From positions 1-64,000 of the forward strand of contig DATGLM010000022.1 of the NCBI GenBank assembly GCA_035294125.1: a stretch of 64,000 nt of DNA, read 5' to 3'. The notes under the pieces are model-generated. The model ran no database searches. It was not told the DNA's origin and saw nothing but the letters and a program-made list of their open reading frames with translations. Source of the stretch: CADDYT01 sp035294125 (lineage in GTDB: Bacteria; Chloroflexota; Ktedonobacteria; Ktedonobacterales; Ktedonobacteraceae). Both the position numbers and the translations under genes were made by a program. Below are positions 23,537 through 32,350 of the stretch, in pieces (the stretch's first letter is position 1; each line of letters begins with the position of its first letter).

Positions 23537-26303
23537 CGGGGTCAATGTCTATCTGCCAGCCGGGTGCGTCAACGACGCGCAGGAGGCGGTGCAGGTCGGG
23601 ACCGCGAGCGATCATCTGCCAGTGAAATTTGCCGCGCACGCGCTCCATCAGGGCGGGCGCGGGACCAACGATATCGGTCTGTGTCATACCGAGCCGTTCT
23701 ATCCAGTCATCGAGGCGCTCGCGCAGCAGCAGGGCTTCGTTCTGGGCGCGCTGGCGATTCTCATGGCTGTAGGTGAATTTGACGAAGCGGCGAAACGGTG
23801 GGTAGCCGTAGCGGCGGCGCACGTCGATCTCGGTAGCGTAAAATTCAGTATAGGCGTGGCGCGAGGCGGCATCGATGCAGAAATGCTGCGGGTTGAAGGT
23901 CTGGATGATGACCACGCCCGGCTCCTGCCCGCGTCCGGCACGGCCCGCTACCTGTGTGAGCAGCGTAAAGGCGCGTTCCGCCGCCGCGAAATCGGGCAGG
24001 TTAAGCGCGATATCCGCCGAGATGACACCCACCAGCGTGACGCCGGGAATGTCCAGCCCCTTGGCGATCATCTGTGTTCCGATCAGGATGTCGGCCTCGC
24101 GGTTAGCGAAGCGTTCGAGCAGTTGCTCGTGGGCATGGCGGTGGCGCGCCGTGTCGCGGTCCCAGCGCAGCAGCCGCGCCCCTGGAAACGCGCGCTTGAT
24201 GGTGTCCTCCACCTTCTCCGTACCCAGCCCAAAGTAGCGAATGCCCCTGCTGTTGCACTGCGGGCAGCACGTCAGTACGTGGCTCTGCCGGTTGCAGTAG
24301 TGGCAGAGCAGGATGCGCTCGGTCGAATGATAGGTCATGGGCATGTCGCAGCGGTCGCACATGACGACGAAGCCGCACTCGCGGCAGAGCACGCAACTGG
24401 CCGCGCCGCGCCGGTTGAGGAAGAGAATCGCCTGCTGGCCCGCCTGCAAGACGCGCTCAAGCTCCGCCTGCAAGCGGCGGCTGATGATGCTGGTATTGCC
24501 CGCCTGCAACTCGTTGCGCAGGTCAATCACCTCAACCGGCGGCAAAGTAGCACTGATGCGGCTTGCCAGTTCCACCAGCCGATATTGCCCCTGCTCGGCC
24601 CGGTAATAGCTCTCAATGGCGGGCGTGGCGCTGCCCAGCACGACAGGAATATTCAGGATGCGCCCCAACCGCAGCGCCACCTCGCGGGCGTGATAGGTGG
24701 GTCGAAACTCGTGTTTATAGGCCGGTTCGTGCTCCTCGTCGAGAATGATGATGCCGAGGTCGGGCAGAGGCGAGAAAATGGCCGAGCGCGAGCCGATTAC
24801 CACGTCTACCTCGCCCGCCCGAATGCGCCGCCACTCGTCATACCGCTCCCCCTGGCTCAGCGCGCTATGTATGATAGCGACGCGCCCCGGAAAGCGCCCG
24901 GCGAAACGCTGTACCGCCTGCGCCGTCAGCGCAATCTCCGGCACCAGCACGATGCCGCGCTTGCCCCGCGCAATCATCGCCGCCAGCGCCTGCAAATAGA
25001 TTTCCGTCTTCCCACTCCCTGTGACGCCATGCAAGAGTATGGGTTGTACCGGCCTCAGGCCACCCGCAAGGGATGGCCCTACTATATCCCCTCCCGTTTC
25101 CCGCTCCCCATTCGTGGCGGCGTCATCGCGTATAGTAGGGCCACCCCTTGCGGGTGGCCTGGGGAGTGGGGTGGCAATGGAGGCGATAATAACATCCAGC
25201 GCCTGTTGCTGCTGCCGGGTGAGGGGCAGGGGATCGCTTTGCGCGATGGTGCGACCGGCGAGGGGGTCGCGCTGCACCTCGACTTCTTCGATGCTGATAA
25301 TGCCTTCCTGCACCAGGGACTGCAGCTGTTTTGGGGTGAGGGCGCTGGCCTTGCAGAGCGCGCCGGGCGTCCAGTAGCCTTGTGCGGGGAGGCTGGCGCT
25401 GTACTCAAGGAGGTCGACGGCCACCAGTTGTCGCCGGGCCTGTAAGGCTGCTTTGTCCTGCGCGGTGAGGGTCAGCGTGGTGGCGGCGGCTCCGCTCCCT
25501 CCCGTGCCGCCGGAACCGGAGAGGCCCCAGGGGTCGAGCACGGGCTGTTTCGCGTTGGGGCGGCGGCGCACATTGTCGGGGGCAACGTTGATGGCCGTGC
25601 TGACCTCTTCCTGCTGGCAACGTTCCAGGGCGCGCTGCCGCCATGTCGCCAGTTTCTCGCCCGAAGCCACAACGCGCACCACGCGCTTCTGTCGTTTCTT
25701 GACGCGAGGGTCGCTCAACTGGGCCTCGCGTTCGATGAGGCCACTTGCCATCGCCTCACGCAGTAGTTCCTTCGCCTTCTTTTGACCCAGCATCTCTTTG
25801 AGCCGTTCCACGTCCAGTTCGCCCTCGGCCAGCAGCAGGCCAATCAGGGCGCGCAGGCGCAGGGAGATGTCCGACCGGTTCGCCTCGCGCTCCAGCAGCT
25901 CGCTTTTCACAAGGTGCAGCACGCTCTGGGAGCGCTGCATCAGTCCCGGAGGCAGCATCATGAAGGCGGTCAGTGAGAGGGGAGCCACGTAATACGTCGC
26001 CATCCACTCCGCCAGGGCGCGCTGGTGCGGCAACAGGGCCGGTTCGATGTCTAAGATGGTCTGAATGGGACGCACGGGCTGCGGGAGATCAAAGGGGGGA
26101 TACTCGACCTCGGCATGCTCACCGGGCGCGCCCTCGAAGATATGCCAGACCACGCCCTCGACAAGACGCTCTCCGTAGGGAACGGCCACCAGTTGTCCCG
26201 CCGACAGGATTTCCTGTAGTTCGTCCGGCACGGCGTAGGTGAGCAGGGGCTGTTCGCCCTGCCAGCTCGCGGCGGAAGTCAGGACAGCGGCAAAGACAGG
26301 CAT
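23523..26303 (-). CDS. priA: Primosomal protein N' (PriA helicase) with a repeat-derived insertion
   Basis: PriA restarts replication at collapsed forks. The 926-residue protein has the 3'-DNA-binding N-terminus, the helicase core with Walker A GVTGSGKTE, Walker B ILDEEHEPAYKHEFRPTYHA, eight zinc-binding cysteines (CVLCRECGF, CDRC, CHYC, CPQC) and the C-terminal motifs GTQMIAKGLD and VAGRAGRG. Residues about 381-416, just before Walker A, are encoded by a palindromic repeat and have no counterpart in the family. It starts within the mutL stop (TAATG), so translation is coupled. The catalytic motifs are intact. Confidence 0.95.
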   Translation of the reverse strand: MPVFAAVLTSAASWQGEQPLLTYAVPDELQEILSAGQLVAVPYGERLVEGVVWHIFEGAPGEHAEVEYPPFDLPQPVRPIQTILDIEPALLPHQRALAEWMATYYVAPLSLTAFMMLPPGLMQRSQSVLHLVKSELLEREANRSDISLRLRALIGLLLAEGELDVERLKEMLGQKKAKELLREAMASGLIEREAQLSDPRVKKRQKRVVRVVASGEKLATWRQRALERCQQEEVSTAINVAPDNVRRRPNAKQPVLDPWGLSGSGGTGGSGAAATTLTLTAQDKAALQARRQLVAVDLLEYSASLPAQGYWTPGALCKASALTPKQLQSLVQEGIISIEEVEVQRDPLAGRTIAQSDPLPLTRQQQQALDVIIASIATPLPRPPARGGPTIRDDAATNGERETGGDIVGPSLAGGLRPVQPILLHGVTGSGKTEIYLQALAAMIARGKRGIVLVPEIALTAQAVQRFAGRFPGRVAIIHSALSQGERYDEWRRIRAGEVDVVIGSRSAIFSPLPDLGIIILDEEHEPAYKHEFRPTYHAREVALRLGRILNIPVVLGSATPAIESYYRAEQGQYRLVELASRISATLPPVEVIDLRNELQAGNTSIISRRLQAELERVLQAGQQAILFLNRRGAASCVLCRECGFVVMCDRCDMPMTYHSTERILLCHYCNRQSHVLTCCPQCNSRGIRYFGLGTEKVEDTIKRAFPGARLLRWDRDTARHRHAHEQLLERFANREADILIGTQMIAKGLDIPGVTLVGVISADIALNLPDFAAAERAFTLLTQVAGRAGRGQEPGVVIIQTFNPQHFCIDAASRHAYTEFYATEIDVRRRYGYPPFRRFVKFTYSHENRQRAQNEALLLRERLDDWIERLGMTQTDIVGPAPALMERVRGKFHWQMIARGPDLHRLLRVVDAPGWQIDIDPVSTI
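25056..25161. repeat. Palindromic repeat element inside priA (family P, copy 1)
   Basis: Arms 25056-25086 and 25131-25161 pair over 31 bases with one mismatch. Each arm contains CCACCCGCAAGGG and ends in TACTATA. On the minus strand it encodes ARGGPTI and IVGPSLAGGL in PriA. Related copies lie in mutL and between ccmB and ccmC. Confidence 0.88.
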
Positions 26304-28387
26304 TAGCGCCTCCCAAACTCGCGTTCCAGCGCGGACAGGCTAAATTGTACCATCGTAGGGCGACCGTGGCAGCAGCTATAGGGCGCGTTGGTCTGCTCCA
26401 ACTGCTCGATCATCTCGCGCATCTCGCTCACGGTCAGAAAGTAGTTGGCCTTGATGGCCGCTTTGCACGCCACGTTCGCCAGCGCGTGCTCCTCCCACGT
26501 TCCCGTGTGACCCTGATGCTCAACGGCGGTCAGGTCGGCCAGTAGCTCGCGCAGCGAACGCGCATTCATCTGTTTCACCAGCACATTCGGTACGGCCTTG
26601 ACCTGCACGGCCCCATCCAGCAGTTCCAGCGCGAAGCCAATTTCCCCAAGCTGCGCCAGGTGCTCCTCCAGCGCCTCTACCTCCGTCGGAGCAAGCTCTA
26701 ATTTTATGGGCGTCAGCAGCATCTGCGAGATGGGCACGCGCGCCTGCAACGCCACCACCATGCGTTCCAGCAGGATGCGCTCGTGGGCCGCGTGCTGGTC
26801 GATCAGGTACATGCCACCCGGCCCCTCGGTCACGATATAGCTCTGCGAAAGCTGCCCGATCACGCGCAGCGGGGGCAATCTCCCCCCTCTCCCCAGGCCA
26901 CCCGCAAGGGGTGGCCCTACTATATCCGTCGCATTCGTGCTGCTTGAGAAGCTGTCGGGTATAGTAGGGCCATCCCCTTGCGGGTGGCCCGCGGTAGTGT
27001 CCCTTGTAGTCACCTGTTCCCCACCAACCGGCGCACTCATCCCCAGTCCTTGCGTCTGTGCTTGCGGCCCCAACTGCGTCGGTGTTGGTGTGGGCGCAGT
27101 CGCTTCACCATTGTGCACGTGGCTTTGCCACAGCCGCGAGAGCAATGGCGGCTTCGTGCCTGTCTCCTCCTCCGCGACGGTCAGCCAGGGATTATCTTTT
27201 GGAATGGCGCGCCTGCCATCGATAGGTTGTGCTTCAGAGGAAGCAACCGGCTCCTCCACATCCCCGCTCTCATCAAGATTAGGGTCGATATCCAGTTTAT
27301 CCAGCTCTGTTGGCGTTGTTGTTGTGGTCTTCGTCGCTTTCGCGGCAGCTTCGTCGCGGCTCCATTTCGGCATCTCGGCCTGAGCAAGCAGGGCGTTGCG
27401 CACAGCGCGCAGCACGGCGGCATAGACGCGGCGCTCCTTGAGGAAGCGAATCTCAGTCTTGGCCGGATGCACGTTTACATCCAACTGCGAGGGGTCAAGT
27501 GTGATGTTGACGACGCTGATGGGATGCCGCCCGGCCAGCAGCAGCGAGTGGTAGGCCTCCTCAACAGCGGCAGTCAGCACGCGGCTCATCACCCAGCGTC
27601 GGTTGACGAAGAAGGATATGTACTGGCGTGTGCTCTTGTAGCAGGCGGGCAGGCTGATGTAGCCGGAGACGACGGGCCGTTCCGGGTCGTTGTCCTTCTC
27701 ATTGCCCTCCAGGCTGCTGATTGGCACCATCTGCTCCGCCACCTGCAGGCCGTAAATCTCGATCAGCACGCTGGCGAGCTGTCCGTCGCCGGGCGTGGCG
27801 AACACCTGCCTCCCCTCACTATAGACGCTGAAGCGAATTTCGGGATAGGCCAGCGCGTACTGTTCCAGCATGTGCAGGCAGTGGCTCACCTCCGTATTGC
27901 GGCTCTTGAGAAATTTCAGGCGCGCTGGCACGGCGCTGAAGAGGTTGCGCACCGTCAATGTTGTCCCCTCCGCGCTGGCAGCCACCTGTGACTCCGAAAT
28001 TTGCCCGTTGGCCGCGCTCACCGACGCGCCCTGCAGTGCTCCTCGCGCCCGACTCAGCAACGTTACTTCCGCTACGGCGGCGATACTCGCTAACGCCTCG
28101 CCCCGAAAGCCGAGCGTGCGGATATGCTCAAGGTCATCAATCACCGCTACCTTGCTCGTCGCGTGCCGCGCCAGTGCCAGCGGCAACTCCTCCATGGCAA
28201 TGCCGCCGCCATTATCGGTGACGCGAATCAATTGCAACCCACCATGCGTCAGATCGACGCGAATCTGTGTCGCCCCGGCATCAATACTATTCTCAATCAG
28301 TTCCTTCACTACCGAAGCTGGCCGCTCAACCACCTCTCCGGCAGCAATCTTGGCCGCCACATCCGGCTCAAGCTGGCGTATAGGCAT
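26303..28387 (-). CDS. mutL: DNA mismatch repair protein MutL (endonuclease type)
   Basis: MutL links mismatch recognition to strand incision. The 694-residue protein has the GHKL ATPase start (LEPDVAAKIAAGEVVERPAS, ENSIDAGA, TDNGGGI, LGFRGEAL), the DQHAAHERILLE motif that marks the nicking endonuclease form, ACKAAIKA and CCHGRPT near the end. Residues about 467-498, in the disordered linker between ATPase and C-terminal domains, are encoded by a palindromic repeat. No mutS is nearby. Overlaps priA by one base. Confidence 0.95.
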   Translation of the reverse strand: MPIRQLEPDVAAKIAAGEVVERPASVVKELIENSIDAGATQIRVDLTHGGLQLIRVTDNGGGIAMEELPLALARHATSKVAVIDDLEHIRTLGFRGEALASIAAVAEVTLLSRARGALQGASVSAANGQISESQVAASAEGTTLTVRNLFSAVPARLKFLKSRNTEVSHCLHMLEQYALAYPEIRFSVYSEGRQVFATPGDGQLASVLIEIYGLQVAEQMVPISSLEGNEKDNDPERPVVSGYISLPACYKSTRQYISFFVNRRWVMSRVLTAAVEEAYHSLLLAGRHPISVVNITLDPSQLDVNVHPAKTEIRFLKERRVYAAVLRAVRNALLAQAEMPKWSRDEAAAKATKTTTTTPTELDKLDIDPNLDESGDVEEPVASSEAQPIDGRRAIPKDNPWLTVAEEETGTKPPLLSRLWQSHVHNGEATAPTPTPTQLGPQAQTQGLGMSAPVGGEQVTTRDTTAGHPQGDGPTIPDSFSSSTNATDIVGPPLAGGLGRGGRLPPLRVIGQLSQSYIVTEGPGGMYLIDQHAAHERILLERMVVALQARVPISQMLLTPIKLELAPTEVEALEEHLAQLGEIGFALELLDGAVQVKAVPNVLVKQMNARSLRELLADLTAVEHQGHTGTWEEHALANVACKAAIKANYFLTVSEMREMIEQLEQTNAPYSCCHGRPTMVQFSLSALEREFGRR
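26894..26989. repeat. Palindromic repeat element inside mutL (family P, copy 2)
   Basis: Arms 26894-26924 and 26960-26989 pair with a single one-base bulge. The arms match the priA copy almost exactly; the centre does not. On the minus strand it encodes HPQGDGPTI and IVGPPLAGGL, so left and right arms are read in frames that differ from the priA copy on one side. Confidence 0.88.
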
Positions 28388-28452
28388 CTTTATCTATTTC
28401 TCCCAGGAAGACAAATACCTTCTCTAAAGGTAAGAACGATTGTTCTGAGTCA

Positions 28453-28458
28453 ATTATA
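28453..28458 (-). promoter_or_regulatory. -10 element of the mutL-priA operon
   Basis: On the minus strand TGT-TATAAT, an extended -10 of the same form as at rpsO and the S51 gene, lies about 65 bases before the mutL ATG. A clear -35 is not seen. Confidence 0.5.
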
Positions 28459-28516
28459 ACATAGGAACGTTGTTTATGCGTGCCGGGTACGACTAACGAG
28501 TCCTGCCATCGACCTG

Positions 28517-28546
28517 TCTCCCGCGAGAGGTTTTGTTCGCGGGAGA
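28517..28546. terminator. Hairpin downstream of glnA
   Basis: Arms 28517-28526 and 28537-28546 (TCTCCCGCGA / TCGCGGGAGA) form a perfect 10-bp stem with a 10-base loop. It is 170 bases past the glnA stop on the minus strand and has no T-run, so its terminator role is uncertain. Confidence 0.4.
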
Positions 28547-28715
28547 TAGATGTTTAAGAGGACTCTGGGATCTTCGTGATATCTTATTCGTAGAAATCGT
28601 CAAGCATCCGTATCGTTGATAAGAGACAGGAATTAGCTTGCTACAAGCGACTTTGTGGTAATAGCAGGAAGGCCTACCTCACTGAGCTTTGTTACTACCT
28701 CTGTCAGAGTTTCCT

Positions 28716-30134
28716 CTAAAACACCGGCAAATAGCGTTCGATTTCCCAGGTATGGACCTGTTTGCGGTAGTCGGTCCATTCGATGGTTTTGGCTTCGAGG
28801 AAGCCTTCGTAGATGGAGTCGCCGAGGGTTTCGCGGATGAGCGGGTCTTCGCGCAGGCCGTCGAGGGCTTCGCCGAGTGTGGCGGGCAGGAGGCGAGTGC
28901 GGCGGTGCAGGCGCTCGTTCTCGTCACGCAGGAAGAGGCTCTCGTCCATGGCTGGTGGGAGCGAGAGTTTGCGCTGGATGCCGTCCAGTCCGGCACGCAG
29001 CATGACGGCGAGGGCGAGGTAGGGGTTGCAACTGGGGTCGCTGCAGCGCAATTCGATGCGGGATGAGAGCTGGCGGTCGGGTCCGGGACGAGGCACGCGA
29101 ATCAGCGCCTCGCGGTTGACACGACCCCAGTTGATGAAGACAGGCGCTTCATAACCGGGGACAAGCCGCTTGTAGGAGTTGACCAGAGGAGCGAGGATGG
29201 CGCACATGCCGGTGGCGTGGGCCAGTTGCCCGGCGATGAAGTAGCGAGCGGTCTCCGACAGGCCGAATTCTCCGCGCTCATCGACGAAGGCGTTCTGGCG
29301 CGTGCCGCTGTGGACGAGCTGCTGGTGCATGTGCAGGCCGGAGCCGTTGACGCCATAGAACGGCTTGGGCAGGAAGGTGGCGTAGAGGCCGTGCTGGGCC
29401 GCGATAGCTTTGAGCACGTAGCGGGCCGTCATCAGGCCATCGGCGATGTGCAGGGCGTCGCTCATCTCAAAGTCCAGTTCGTGCTGACCGGCGGCGACTT
29501 CGTGATGGCTGGCCTCGATTTTGATGCCCATCTGGTGCAGCGCCTCCACCATCGAGCGGCGCACGGCTGCTGCCGGGTCGGTCGAGAGGTCGAAGTAGCT
29601 GCCGCGATCATGTGGCAGTGGAGTCGGTATCTTCTCGTCCTGTTGCAGGAGGAAGAATTCCAGTTCGGGGGCAACGAGAAATTCATAGCCCAGCGAGCGT
29701 GCCATATCCAGTGCATGCCGCAGCGTGGTGCGGGGATCGCCGTCGAAGAGTTCGTTATCGGGCAGGCGCACGTCGCAGATCACTCGTGCCACCACATCGC
29801 CTTCCTGCGCGAAGTCTGCCCGCCTGGAACCGGAGGTAAGGGTTGGCTGCGGGTGCAGCGCCTGTCCCGGTAGCACGGCGAAGGTAGCAAGGTCGGGATA
29901 GAGATACATGTCGCTTTCGGCGATGCGCGCAAAGCTTTCCAGTGCGGAGCCGTCAAACCACTTGCCATGCTCAAGGCAATCGGCAAACTGCTCTACCGGA
30001 ATGGTCACGCACTTTGCCATACCGACCACATCGGTAAATTCCAGGTTGATAAAACGCACTCCCTCGGCCTCTACCGTCGCTAAGACACGCTCCCTTTCCT
30101 GTCGGCTCTGCTGTTCCGACTCCGATCCTGCCAT
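28716..30134 (-). CDS. glnA: Glutamine synthetase, type I
   Basis: Makes glutamine from glutamate, ammonia and ATP. The 472-residue protein has the beta-grasp start, EFFLLQQDE and ASHHEVAAGQHELDF metal sites, KPFYGVNGSGLHMHQ (ATP/metal site) and the C-terminal EAKTIEWTDYRKQVHTWE, which resembles the Bacillus GSI-alpha form that is not adenylylated. MAGSESEQQ at 30134 follows AAGGAGG; the frame continues upstream to 30227 through a dispersed repeat and is not conserved. Monocistronic by context. A glutamylpolyamine synthetase cannot be fully excluded. Confidence 0.9.
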   Translation of the reverse strand: MAGSESEQQSRQERERVLATVEAEGVRFINLEFTDVVGMAKCVTIPVEQFADCLEHGKWFDGSALESFARIAESDMYLYPDLATFAVLPGQALHPQPTLTSGSRRADFAQEGDVVARVICDVRLPDNELFDGDPRTTLRHALDMARSLGYEFLVAPELEFFLLQQDEKIPTPLPHDRGSYFDLSTDPAAAVRRSMVEALHQMGIKIEASHHEVAAGQHELDFEMSDALHIADGLMTARYVLKAIAAQHGLYATFLPKPFYGVNGSGLHMHQQLVHSGTRQNAFVDERGEFGLSETARYFIAGQLAHATGMCAILAPLVNSYKRLVPGYEAPVFINWGRVNREALIRVPRPGPDRQLSSRIELRCSDPSCNPYLALAVMLRAGLDGIQRKLSLPPAMDESLFLRDENERLHRRTRLLPATLGEALDGLREDPLIRETLGDSIYEGFLEAKTIEWTDYRKQVHTWEIERYLPVF

Positions 30135-30149
30135 CTCACGTCCTCCTTG

Positions 30150-30176
30150 CCCCGGACGACCACAAGGGTTCGCCCC
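30150..30176. repeat. GC-rich repeat in the glnA leader
   Basis: An imperfect palindrome with centre ACCACAAGGGTT flanked by GGACG and CGCCCC. It resembles a second kind of dispersed GACCACAAGGGTC-type palindrome but only one copy is in this window. It ends just upstream of the glnA ribosome binding site. Confidence 0.4.
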
Positions 30177-30225
30177 GACAGAATTGTTCTCAACCCCACC
30201 CATAGCACATGGGAGGGTAACGCTC

Positions 30226-30231
30226 ATTATA
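30226..30231 (-). promoter_or_regulatory. -10 element of glnA
   Basis: Consensus TATAAT on the minus strand, about 92 bases before the glnA ATG. The -35 region is weak. Confidence 0.5.
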
Positions 30232-30355
30232 GCAGATTACCCCGCTTTGATATAGAGGATTTTTGCCTTTCCTGTTTTAAACGCGTATTTACAGTACCTT
30301 AATGTTCATAAGTTACAATGGCATTGTAGATATACCAGTCAGGAGAACATTTCGC

Positions 30356-31324
30356 ATGAACGATGGATCATTGCAGGAAGCAGGCCCTGTTGAGCAGGAG
30401 CTGTTGTACTTTTGGGCTTTTGGTGACCTGCATTACCGCGCCTGTGACAGGTGGCATGCCATCCACTCGCGGCGCCTGGAACCTATGTTTCGGGATGTGC
30501 GCTCGCTCTGGCTCGACGAGGGCTCGCCCGCCTTTTGTGTCAGTCCCGGTGATATCGTTGATACGGGCGCACCGGAAAATTACCGGCTGGCAAAAAAGGA
30601 CCTTGCCGCGCAGTTGGGCAGTGTTCCCTTCTATCCCGGCATCGGCAACCACGAGTTTCACCCTGAGAGCCGCGACGATCAACTTCACACAGCCGGGGAG
30701 TACAGCACCGCCTGGGATCGACCTGTGCGCTATTACTGGACGGTGGATAATATCCTCTGCATCATGCTCGACCAGCCCAATCCCTATGCTCCGGACGAGC
30801 GCCGCGAGAATCCGCATGTGGTTTTTGCGCCGGAGACACTGGACTTCCTGGATACGACGCTGGCCCGCTTCCCGGAGCGTATAGCTGTGGTCTTTGCCCA
30901 CTGTCCCTTGCAGAATACCGTGCTTGACCGCGACCAGGAGCGCAATCTGGACGAAGATTCGACGGACCCATTCTTTTATGTTGAGAATTCGGATGAGGTA
31001 CGCGCCATCCTGGCCCGGCACGCTAACGCGGCCCTCTATATCAGCGGCCACACGCATTCCGGCTGGGGTTCGCCCAACCTCGTCTTTACCGAGACCCTGG
31101 GCAGCCATCCTGTGACACATCTCAACCTTATGTCGCCCTGGTATACCGGCAAACATCATGGCCCGCGTTGGAGCGCCGACAGGTTGAAGCTGGAATACAG
31201 ACCGGATGACCCCGACGTGCTCGCCTCCTTTGCCGTGCGCATCTACCCTCACTCTGCCCTCATCCACATGCGCGATCACCGCGCCCGCCAATGGCTCACC
31301 CGCTGGACAGTGCCGATTCTATGA
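30356..31324 (+). CDS. Calcineurin-like metallophosphoesterase
   Basis: A 322-residue two-metal phosphoesterase, shown by the complete motif series FGDLHYR, SPGDIVD, GIGNHEF, FAHCP and SGHTH. There is no signal peptide, so it acts in the cytoplasm. Substrate is unknown. MNDGSLQEAG at 30356 is chosen because TCAGGAG lies upstream; the frame opens at 30302. It diverges from glnA. Confidence 0.88.
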   Translation: MNDGSLQEAGPVEQELLYFWAFGDLHYRACDRWHAIHSRRLEPMFRDVRSLWLDEGSPAFCVSPGDIVDTGAPENYRLAKKDLAAQLGSVPFYPGIGNHEFHPESRDDQLHTAGEYSTAWDRPVRYYWTVDNILCIMLDQPNPYAPDERRENPHVVFAPETLDFLDTTLARFPERIAVVFAHCPLQNTVLDRDQERNLDEDSTDPFFYVENSDEVRAILARHANAALYISGHTHSGWGSPNLVFTETLGSHPVTHLNLMSPWYTGKHHGPRWSADRLKLEYRPDDPDVLASFAVRIYPHSALIHMRDHRARQWLTRWTVPIL

Positions 31325-31445
31325 AAATGCTGTGTCTCCCACTGGCGCGCATGAGCCGTGTACACATTGGTGAGGGAGGAGAAACTTGCCTCATCAAGAG
31401 TGTGATTGTTTCGTTGTTGTTTAGTTGATGGTAGGAGAGTGAAAG

Positions 31446-32057
31446 ATGCAAGGAAATCAAAGGAATCAGGGCAATCAGCTTGGTGGCATGCGTGTTGCTA
31501 TCCTGGTCGATACCAACTTTGAACAGGTTGAGATGACCGAACCGCGCAAGGCGCTGGAACAGGCTGGAGCGAAGACCGTCCTTATCTCGCCGCAATCGGG
31601 CGAGGTACAGGGTATGAACCATGACCAGATGGGTCAGAAATTCAAGGTCGACATGCAACTGGATCAGGCCAACCCGGACGACTTCGATGCAGTGGTGGTT
31701 CCCGGCGGCGCGTTGAATGCCGACAAACTGAGAATGGTGGAGAAGGCGCGAGACTTTGTCATCAAAATGGATGAGAAGAACAAGCCAATGGCAGTGATCT
31801 GTCACGGTCCCTGGCTGCTTGTCTCCTCGAATCTGGTCAATGGTCGCACGCTCACCAGCTACTACACCTTGCAGGATGATATCCGCAACGCTGGTGGTCA
31901 CTGGCTGGACGAATCTGTCGTGCGCGACCGCAACCTGGTGACGAGCCGTTTCCCCCAGGACATCCCCAACTTCAACAAGGCCATGATCGAATTGTTCATG
32001 GAGGCGAAATCTGGCAAGCTCCAGCAACAGTACACACAGGAACACGTCACAGTGTAG
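31446..32057 (+). CDS. DJ-1/PfpI family protein
   Basis: A 203-residue protein of the class I glutamine amidotransferase-like PfpI/YhbO group. It has the conserved Glu in NFEQVEMTEP, VVVPGG, and the nucleophile elbow ICHGPWLLVSS with the Cys. Members remove glyoxal/methylglyoxal adducts or act as general stress proteins; the presence of mgsA elsewhere in the window fits but does not prove that. The first 14 residues are Gln/Asn-rich and extra. AGGAGAG precedes the ATG. Confidence 0.9.
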   Translation: MQGNQRNQGNQLGGMRVAILVDTNFEQVEMTEPRKALEQAGAKTVLISPQSGEVQGMNHDQMGQKFKVDMQLDQANPDDFDAVVVPGGALNADKLRMVEKARDFVIKMDEKNKPMAVICHGPWLLVSSNLVNGRTLTSYYTLQDDIRNAGGHWLDESVVRDRNLVTSRFPQDIPNFNKAMIELFMEAKSGKLQQQYTQEHVTV

Positions 32058-32067
32058 GCAATAATCG

Positions 32068-32117
32068 TGAAAAGCCATAGGGGGCGATGCCTTGTGCTCG
32101 CCCCCTATGGCTTTTCA
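32068..32117. terminator. 20-bp perfect inverted repeat after the DJ-1/PfpI gene
   Basis: Arms 32068-32087 and 32098-32117 are perfect complements with a 10-base loop. The right arm ends CTTTTCA, giving a short T-run inside the stem only. It begins 11 bases after the stop codon. Confidence 0.8.
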
Positions 32118-32211
32118 TTGGCTCAGCTTGAAACCTTCCCCGCTCAGCAAAGCGTGAAAGATTGGGAGAGAATTCTCATGGCGGCGCGGAGAAACGTTCA
32201 GGTCATTGTAA

Positions 32212-32253
32212 GGTGCGCGCCTGAAGCTGTAAGTCAGCTATCAGGCACGCACC
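32212..32253. other. Bulged hairpin upstream of the cytochrome c maturation cluster
   Basis: GGTGCG-GCCTGA-AGCTG pairs with CAGCT-TCAGGC-CGCACC through single-base bulges around a TAAGT loop. There is no T-run. It lies about 100 bases before the first gene of the Ccm cluster and could be a regulatory RNA structure. Confidence 0.5.
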
Positions 32254-32350
32254 TCATAATTCAAACTGGTATGCTCTCCTCAGCCCGATTCATAGTGACG
32301 GGACAGGCTGAGGCGGAATGTTGTGTGGAATCATATGCCAGAATGGAATT

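Larger units (their letters stand above)
28388..28715 (-). other. Intergenic region between glnA and mutL
   Basis: About 330 bases without a gene. It contains the mutL -10 element and a 10-bp hairpin at 28517-28546; the remainder is AT-rich and shows no coding pattern on either strand. Confidence 0.45.

Noticed and set aside
25056..25161. Repeat in priA as a CRISPR unit or transposon end
   Set aside because: Only one palindrome with a unique centre at each place, no regular spacing, no cas or transposase gene; target duplications are not evident.
23451..25445. Long plus-strand open frame of 664 codons opposite priA
   Set aside because: It is the shadow of priA on the other strand; GC-rich codon bias keeps antisense frames open. 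PriA motifs on the minus strand are complete.
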